Shown here one piece after another: positions 15,993-19,997 of a stretch of 19,997 nt of DNA; within the stretch, counting starts at the first letter, position 1; each line of letters begins with the position of its first letter. Location: the NCBI GenBank assembly GCA_947175655.1, contig CAMWNQ010000012.1, forward strand, positions 1 through 19,997, given 5' to 3'. Both the position numbers and the translations under genes were made by a program. The notes under the pieces were generated by a model that was not told the DNA's origin, did not search any database, and was given only the letters and a program-made list of their open reading frames with translations. The stretch comes from an uncultured Clostridia bacterium. Its GTDB lineage: Bacteria; Bacillota; Clostridia; Oscillospirales; Ruminococcaceae.

Positions 15993-16029
15993 TTCTATAT
16001 GCGTATTCGTCTTACAGGAACGGTCTTTT
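15993..16029 (-). repeat. Right terminal inverted repeat of the hydrolase cassette
   Basis: Read on the minus strand it starts AAAAGACCGTTCCT, as the left arm does, and ends CATATAGAA, with 31 of 37 positions identical to 14677-14713. Confidence 0.75.
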
Positions 16030-16220
16030 ATTTTTAACCAAGTCATTCAATAAACTCAGATATATTTACTTCAAGCTGAACGGGATTATTTTCTCCCTTT
16101 TCAGATTATGGTTGCTGATGCTATATTTTCTAAATCCTTCGTCAAAGCGACATTGTAGAATGTATAAAATACAGAGTGAATGAATACGAACATCTCTATC
16201 ATAATTAAGATTATAGGTAG
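16030..16220 (-). other. Intergenic stretch with possible decayed coding remnants
   Basis: No intact gene is seen. On the minus strand one frame is open for about 50 codons down to a stop at 16066-16068 (ending KREKIIPFSLK). A second frame takes over at almost the same place (ending VQLEVNISEFIE, stop at 16043-16045), which would fit a frameshifted C-terminus. I do not recognise the family, and chance open frames of this size are common. No promoter or RNA is visible. Confidence 0.25.
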
Positions 16221-16658
16221 CTATCGCTCCGCCATATATCTAGCTATTTCATTGGCAGTTAATTTATGTACTTGTGTATTGGAGTATTCAATGTATTCTC
16301 CCATAATGAAAACTGGTGTCATTGTTTCACATATTTTGTCTTTGTTCTTCTGTAAAAATGATTGCAAATCTATATTGCTTGCAAAAATTTTATATGAAAC
16401 TCTGTCGTTACTAGCTTTGATTTTATAAATGCCACATGACTTTTTCATAGTATAGTCAGCTGTGCGTAAATATAGTTTTGCAATTTCCAAGGACTTGAAT
16501 GGAAAGTTCCATCGTTGCAATCCGCGCTTTGGATCGTGTTCAATACAAATACACCGCCCACAAGTTCCACATATATATTGAGTGTGATTCTTCAAACAGT
16601 CTATTGGCTTAAATAGAGGAGTAGCCCTTCTTTGGTTTGTATAACATTCTATGCACAT
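16221..16658 (-). CDS. Small cysteine-rich protein of unknown function
   Basis: 145 residues. I do not recognise a named family. The N-terminal third holds seven cysteines (C2, C5, C21, C30, C33, C36, C38) arranged as CIEC and CGTCGRCIC, which suggests a zinc-binding ribbon. The rest is mixed alpha/beta with many Lys and Tyr and no membrane segment or signal peptide. GAGG lies ten bases before the ATG at 16658. The base composition seems somewhat richer in GC than the flanking DNA (for example around 16500-16560). It stands between a possible remnant and an Uma2 pseudogene, so it is probably part of an accessory, horizontally acquired patch. Confidence 0.6.
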   Translation of the reverse strand: MCIECYTNQRRATPLFKPIDCLKNHTQYICGTCGRCICIEHDPKRGLQRWNFPFKSLEIAKLYLRTADYTMKKSCGIYKIKASNDRVSYKIFASNIDLQSFLQKNKDKICETMTPVFIMGEYIEYSNTQVHKLTANEIARYMAER

Positions 16659-16810
16659 TTTACATTTACCTCGTTAAAATATTTGTTGCTTTTATTTACA
16701 ACATTTTTTTGTCTATTGCAAGGTTAGAAATGGTCTGGAATTGTCTCCAGCTCATTTTCTGATGATCGTTAGACAAATTGAAGTGTGAAACTGTATATTA
16801 ATTGGACACT

Positions 16811-16989
16811 TTAGTGAAATCGCCAGAGTTTATACCCAGCAACCATTATTTTAAAAGAGACATTATTTTTGTAAATATTTACTGTAATTGTGTGTTCAAA
16901 AGTATAAATATATGGAAAATCATTTTCTTCAAAAAAGTAAACTAAATTTTTTTGTCTTTATGGTCAACAATCCAGTATTCACGTAATCC
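16811..16989 (-). pseudogene. Frameshifted C-terminal remnant of an Uma2 family (DUF820) endonuclease
   Basis: The first frame reads GLREYWIVDHKDKKI (from 16989), the characteristic REYWIVD segment of Uma2/DUF820 PD-(D/E)XK-like proteins, then a stop. The next frame continues NLVYFFEENDFPYIYTFEHT and onward to a stop at 16811-16813, which also suits the family's C-terminus. The break is at a run of seven A (minus strand; 16947-16953), and one extra A would restore a single frame of about 59 residues. A stop codon lies directly before GLREYW and only 44 bases separate it from the next gene, so the N-terminal two thirds, with most of the active site, is missing. Confidence 0.65.
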
Positions 16990-17033
16990 CTAAATTCTAT
17001 ATATTATATTGATACAAAAGACGTGCATTATTT

Positions 17034-17591
17034 TTATTGTGTATCTCCTGATATGGTTTCATTTCTTATTTCAGAACCACAGTATTTACATTTCTGTATA
17101 AATCCTACTTTAACATTGTTTGATGCCCCGCATACAGGACATTGCACTATTGAAAAACGTTCCTGTATAGTTCTTGCTCCATTATTAAGAATTATTTTCA
17201 TTTCTCCACTATAATCAAGAGTGCATTTAACAAGATAACCATTTTTAAGAAGCATATTGAACTGTTTTATAACTTTATTGGCTGGCATATTAAATATTCT
17301 TGTAAGAATATCAACAGAAACTTCACCATCAGAATAATTCTCAAAAACAGCATTGAATTTCTTAGCCAAACCAGTTTTTAAAATATTGCGTATTGCAAAG
17401 ATTGAAATCGGTATAAAAAACACAAGCATACCTATTGCAACTCCGAATCCCAGATGGCTGGAGCTTTCATTTATTGTAAATATTTCTATAAACAAGCCTA
17501 TTGTTGAAATAAAAATGAAAGTTAAGCTTATCAAAAGAATAATTGAAAATATTATTCTTGAAATCAGAATTTTTAAAGCGGAAATATACAT
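17034..17591 (-). CDS. Membrane protein with C-terminal zinc ribbon, unknown function, coupled to thrS
   Basis: 185 residues. Two hydrophobic segments (about 8-38 and 47-69) form a membrane hairpin. Residues about 75-130 look like a small winged-helix-type domain (SVDILTRIFNMPANKVIKQFNMLLKNGYLV). The end is a four-cysteine ribbon (C151, C154, C168, C171; CPVCGA and CKYCGSE). No specific family is recognised. The ATG at 17591 comes two bases after the thrS stop, so it is probably translated from the same T-box-controlled message. A functional tie to threonyl-tRNA charging is not shown by the sequence. Confidence 0.75.
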   Translation of the reverse strand: MYISALKILISRIIFSIILLISLTFIFISTIGLFIEIFTINESSSHLGFGVAIGMLVFFIPISIFAIRNILKTGLAKKFNAVFENYSDGEVSVDILTRIFNMPANKVIKQFNMLLKNGYLVKCTLDYSGEMKIILNNGARTIQERFSIVQCPVCGASNNVKVGFIQKCKYCGSEIRNETISGDTQ

Positions 17592-17593
17592 TA

Positions 17594-19540
17594 TTATTTC
17601 ACTTTCTTTGAAATATCATCAAGAAGTTTATCAAGAAGTTCAGCCTGTGTCATAGTACCTAAATCTCCTTCACGTCTTGAACGTACAGAAACAGTCTTTC
17701 CTTCTACTTCTTTATCACCTATAGTAAGCATTACGGGAAGTTTTTCGACTGTAGCTGAACGTATTTTATATCCTACCTTTTCGGCACGGTCATCAACAGT
17801 TACACGGATACCAGCAGACTCAAGTTTTTCTGCAAGTGCATTGCAGTATTCAAGATGACGGTCTGCAACAGGAATAATTCTCACCTGTTCAGGAGCAATC
17901 CAAAGCGGTAAAGCTCCTGCATAATGTTCAATCATATATGCGAGTGTACGCTCATAACATCCAAGAGATGTTCTATGGATAATATAAGGACGTTTTTTAG
18001 TACCGTCAACATCAACATATTCCATACCGAAACGTTCAGCAAGAAGCATATCAATCTGAATAGTAACAAGAGTGTCTTCTTTTCCATAAACATTTTTATA
18101 CTGAATGTCAAGCTTAGGACCATAGAATGCTGCTTCATCAATTCCTATTTCATATTTTACATCAAGATGGTCAAGAATTTTTGCCATAACAGCCTGTGCT
18201 TCTTCCCACTGTTCAGAAGTACCCTCATATTTATTATTAGGATTTGTAGGGTCCCACTGTGAAAATCTGAAAGTACAATCATCAAGAAGCCCGACAGTTT
18301 CAAGCATATATTTAGCAAGTTCAAGACAATCTTTGAATTCCTGTTCGAGCTGGTCAGGACGAAGTACAAGATGTCCTTCAGATATTGTAAACTGTCTTAC
18401 ACGAATAAGACCGTGCATTTCTCCGCTGTCTTCTTTTCTGAAAAGAGTTGAAGTTTCACCAAGTCTCATAGGAAGGTCACGATATGAACGCTGTCTGTTG
18501 AGGTATACCTGATACTGGAAAGGACAAGTCATCGGACGCATAGCAAAACATTCCTTAGTTTCATCATAAGGGTCTCCAAGAATAAACATGCCATCAAGAT
18601 AATGATCCCAGTGACCTGAAATTTTATAGAGTTCTCTCTTAGCCATAAGCGGAGTTTTTGTAAGAAGATAACCGTGTTTCTGCTCAACATCTTCAACCCA
18701 TCTCTGAAGAAGCTGTATAACCCTTGCGCCCTTCGGAAGCAGTATCGGAAGTCCTTGACCTACTACATCAACTGTTGTAAAATATTCAAGTTCACGTCCG
18801 AGCTTATTATGGTCACGGAGTTTTGCTTCTTCACGTCTTTTAAGTTCTTCTTCAAGTTCTGCATTCTTTGGATATGCAGTACCATATACACGTGAAAGCA
18901 TCTTATTTTTTTCTGAACCTCTCCAGTATGCACCAGTACAGGAAATGAGTTTGAATGCTTTTACAGGTGCAGTAGTCATAAGATGAGGGCCGGCACAAAG
19001 GTCAATAAAATCGCCCTGTTTATAGAATGAAATAGCTTCGCCCTTATCGGAATGTTCTTTACAAAGTTCAACTTTATAAGGTTCGTTCATTTCCTCGAGT
19101 TTTGCAACAGCATCGATTGGAGAAAGTTCAAACTGTTCAAGTGCAAGACCTTCTTTTACAATTTTTTTCATTTCTGCTTCAATAGCATTAAGTTCTTCCT
19201 GAGTAAAAGGCTTTTCAACATCAAAATCATAATAAAAACCATTATCAATAGCAGGGCCTATTGCAAGTTTTACATCAGGATAAAGTCTTTTTACAGCCTG
19301 TGCGAGAATATGTGAAGCAGTATGCCAAAAAGTTTTTTTACCTTCAAGAGCATCAAAAGTACATACTTCAAAATCACAGTCACTGTTAATTATTGTTCGG
19401 AGGTCTTTAACTTCACCATTAATTTTTACACAACATGAAGCCTTATAAAGACCCATTCCTATGCCTTTGATAATTTCACTAGCAGGCATTGCAGATTCAA
19501 TTTCACGGATACTTCCGTCTTTAAGTTTGAGGTTAATCAT
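17594..19540 (-). CDS. thrS: Threonyl-tRNA synthetase
   Basis: 648 residues, starting at MINLKLKDGS. GGAG lies nine bases upstream of the ATG at 19540; the open frame runs 22 codons further up, but that part overlaps the leader and lacks a ribosome binding site. Domains in order: TGS (about 1-60), the editing domain with HTASH (HxxxH) and CAGPH, the class II catalytic core with MRPMTCPFQYQVY holding the zinc-binding Cys, the EGH segment, and the C-terminal anticodon-binding domain (IPVADRHLEYC to the end). It charges tRNA-Thr and hydrolyses Ser-tRNA-Thr. The length is normal (E. coli 642). It is regulated by an upstream T-box leader and followed by a coupled membrane protein. Confidence 0.97.
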   Translation of the reverse strand: MINLKLKDGSIREIESAMPASEIIKGIGMGLYKASCCVKINGEVKDLRTIINSDCDFEVCTFDALEGKKTFWHTASHILAQAVKRLYPDVKLAIGPAIDNGFYYDFDVEKPFTQEELNAIEAEMKKIVKEGLALEQFELSPIDAVAKLEEMNEPYKVELCKEHSDKGEAISFYKQGDFIDLCAGPHLMTTAPVKAFKLISCTGAYWRGSEKNKMLSRVYGTAYPKNAELEEELKRREEAKLRDHNKLGRELEYFTTVDVVGQGLPILLPKGARVIQLLQRWVEDVEQKHGYLLTKTPLMAKRELYKISGHWDHYLDGMFILGDPYDETKECFAMRPMTCPFQYQVYLNRQRSYRDLPMRLGETSTLFRKEDSGEMHGLIRVRQFTISEGHLVLRPDQLEQEFKDCLELAKYMLETVGLLDDCTFRFSQWDPTNPNNKYEGTSEQWEEAQAVMAKILDHLDVKYEIGIDEAAFYGPKLDIQYKNVYGKEDTLVTIQIDMLLAERFGMEYVDVDGTKKRPYIIHRTSLGCYERTLAYMIEHYAGALPLWIAPEQVRIIPVADRHLEYCNALAEKLESAGIRVTVDDRAEKVGYKIRSATVEKLPVMLTIGDKEVEGKTVSVRSRREGDLGTMTQAELLDKLLDDISKKVK

Positions 19541-19582
19541 TTTAAAAATCTCCTTTATTAAATTAAATATTACTTTATAAAA

Positions 19583-19622
19583 ACAAAAAAGTCCCAGAAA
19601 CTGCAAATACAGTTAAAGGGAC
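19583..19622 (-). terminator. Terminator hairpin of the thrS T-box leader
   Basis: On the minus strand GTCCC...AACTG pairs with CAGTT...GGGAC (19622 to 19591), followed by six T. It comes directly after the conserved T-box sequence, which can instead pair with part of the leader to form the antiterminator. Confidence 0.85.
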
Positions 19623-19846
19623 GACAAAAAAGACGTGATTCCACCCTGATTCACACGAATTATAAATTGATAAATATAAATCGTATCTCATTAGCTCTGT
19701 AACGGGAGCGACCGCTGTTTATTAGACAGACTCCGAGGTGGTATGCATAATCCATATAATTGTATAAAGCCTTTCACCATACAGCTTTTTCTCTGTAACA
19801 ATTCTGACAGGACAGCCTTCCTCATCAACGTTTTAAAATTTTAATT
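19591..19846 (-). promoter_or_regulatory. T-box riboswitch leader of thrS, threonine specifier ACC
   Basis: The hallmark T-box sequence AGGGTGGAATCACG occupies 19647-19634 on the minus strand, followed by the terminator. Upstream are the expected Stem I parts: AGAGA, GGTGAAAG, and ACC before ACCTCGGAG. ACC at 19742-19740 is the likely specifier codon (Thr), in agreement with the gene. Uncharged tRNA-Thr would pair with the specifier and, through its free 3' end, with the T-box bulge, stabilising the antiterminator and turning on thrS and the gene behind it. Confidence 0.93.
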
Positions 19847-19852
19847 TTCAAT

Positions 19853-19881
19853 ATTATATCATACTATTTTATGTTTGTCAA
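19853..19881 (-). promoter_or_regulatory. Consensus sigma-A promoter of the thrS T-box transcript
   Basis: On the minus strand TTGACA (19881-19876), 17 bases, TATAAT (19858-19853): both hexamers are perfect. Strong constitutive initiation is usual for T-box genes, where control is by attenuation. Confidence 0.85.
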
Positions 19882-19997
19882 GCGGAAAATTCAATATTTC
19901 AAAAAATAAGAGAGCATTACAAATAAACAAACACACAAATGACACTTAAAATAATCAAGTCAAAATAAATATTTTATAATCATTTAACTTTTAACAT

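Larger units (their letters stand above)
14677..16029. mobile_element. Candidate passenger cassette: alpha/beta hydrolase gene between 37-bp imperfect inverted repeats
   Basis: The sequence at 14677-14713, beginning AAAAGACCGTTCCT and ending CATATAGAA, returns in reverse complement at 15993-16029 with 31 of 37 positions identical (the outer 14 and inner 9 bases are exact). The enclosed 1.35 kb holds one gene with its own promoter plus a hairpin next to each end (14708-14767 and 15955-15987). No transposase or recombinase lies inside. The left end begins at the last base of the upstream stop codon. I could not find a target-site duplication. The most likely reading is a non-autonomous transposable element with a passenger gene, mobilised in trans. 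Confidence 0.6.

Noticed and set aside
16180..16428. 82-codon plus-strand hydrophobic open frame
   Set aside because: It is antisense to the Cys-rich protein, which has the better start signal and a motif-like cysteine pattern.
16696..16755. 19-codon minus-strand frame beginning MSWRQFQTISNLAID upstream of the Cys-rich gene
   Set aside because: No ribosome binding site precedes it and nothing supports a leader peptide role.
19541..19606. 22-residue N-terminal extension of thrS
   Set aside because: It lies in the leader after the terminator, has no Shine-Dalgarno, and GGAG stands correctly before the ATG at 19540.
1..19997. CRISPR array, tRNA or rRNA genes, prophage or intact transposase
   Set aside because: No regularly spaced repeats, no tRNA-like cloverleaf or rRNA sequence, and no transposase, integrase or phage structural gene was recognised.
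19882..19997. Possible gene start at the right edge
   Set aside because: The minus-strand ATG at the edge meets a stop after five codons; the rest is AT-rich without a supportable feature.

Overview
The window looks like a chromosomal segment of a low-GC (about one third GC) anaerobic Firmicute close to Ruminococcus/Oscillospiraceae. The evidence is the clostridial FabK-type fatty acid synthesis cluster, a T-box-controlled thrS, and a secreted leucine-rich-repeat protein ending in a dockerin, which implies a cellulosome- or amylosome-like scaffold elsewhere in the genome. Genus level is inference.

Layout. (1) 1-1330: a CPBP-family membrane protease gene on the minus strand, bracketed by two directly repeated MITE-like elements of about 143 and 162 bp. 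(2) 1336-9801: a ten-gene minus-strand type II fatty acid synthesis operon, in transcription order fabH-fabK-fabG-fabF-accB-fabZ-accC-accD-accA-acpP, closed by a rho-independent terminator. (3) 9802-10051: a divergent promoter region. (4) 10052-14677: a plus-strand run of tightly spaced genes, fabD-aroE-aroK-amidohydrolase-LRR/dockerin protein. (5) 14677-16029: a membrane-anchored alpha/beta hydrolase gene with its own consensus promoter, enclosed by 37-bp imperfect terminal inverted repeats and with no transposase: a second single-gene cassette. (6) 16030-17033: a decayed accessory patch with a small Cys-rich protein of unknown function and a frameshifted, truncated Uma2-family nuclease remnant. 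(7) 17034-19881: thrS under a threonine T-box leader (specifier ACC, consensus promoter), followed two bases later by a small membrane/zinc-ribbon protein.

How the genes work together. AccABCD makes malonyl-CoA, FabD loads malonate onto AcpP, FabH starts the chain, FabF elongates it, and FabG, FabZ and FabK complete each reduction cycle. Together the two divergent operons encode a complete initiation and elongation set. fabD has left the main operon and heads a transcript with two shikimate-pathway genes.

The main unexpected signal is that both accessory single-gene segments (CPBP protease and alpha/beta hydrolase) are bounded by short repeats with no transposase in the window, which suggests small passenger-gene cassettes moved by an enzyme encoded elsewhere.
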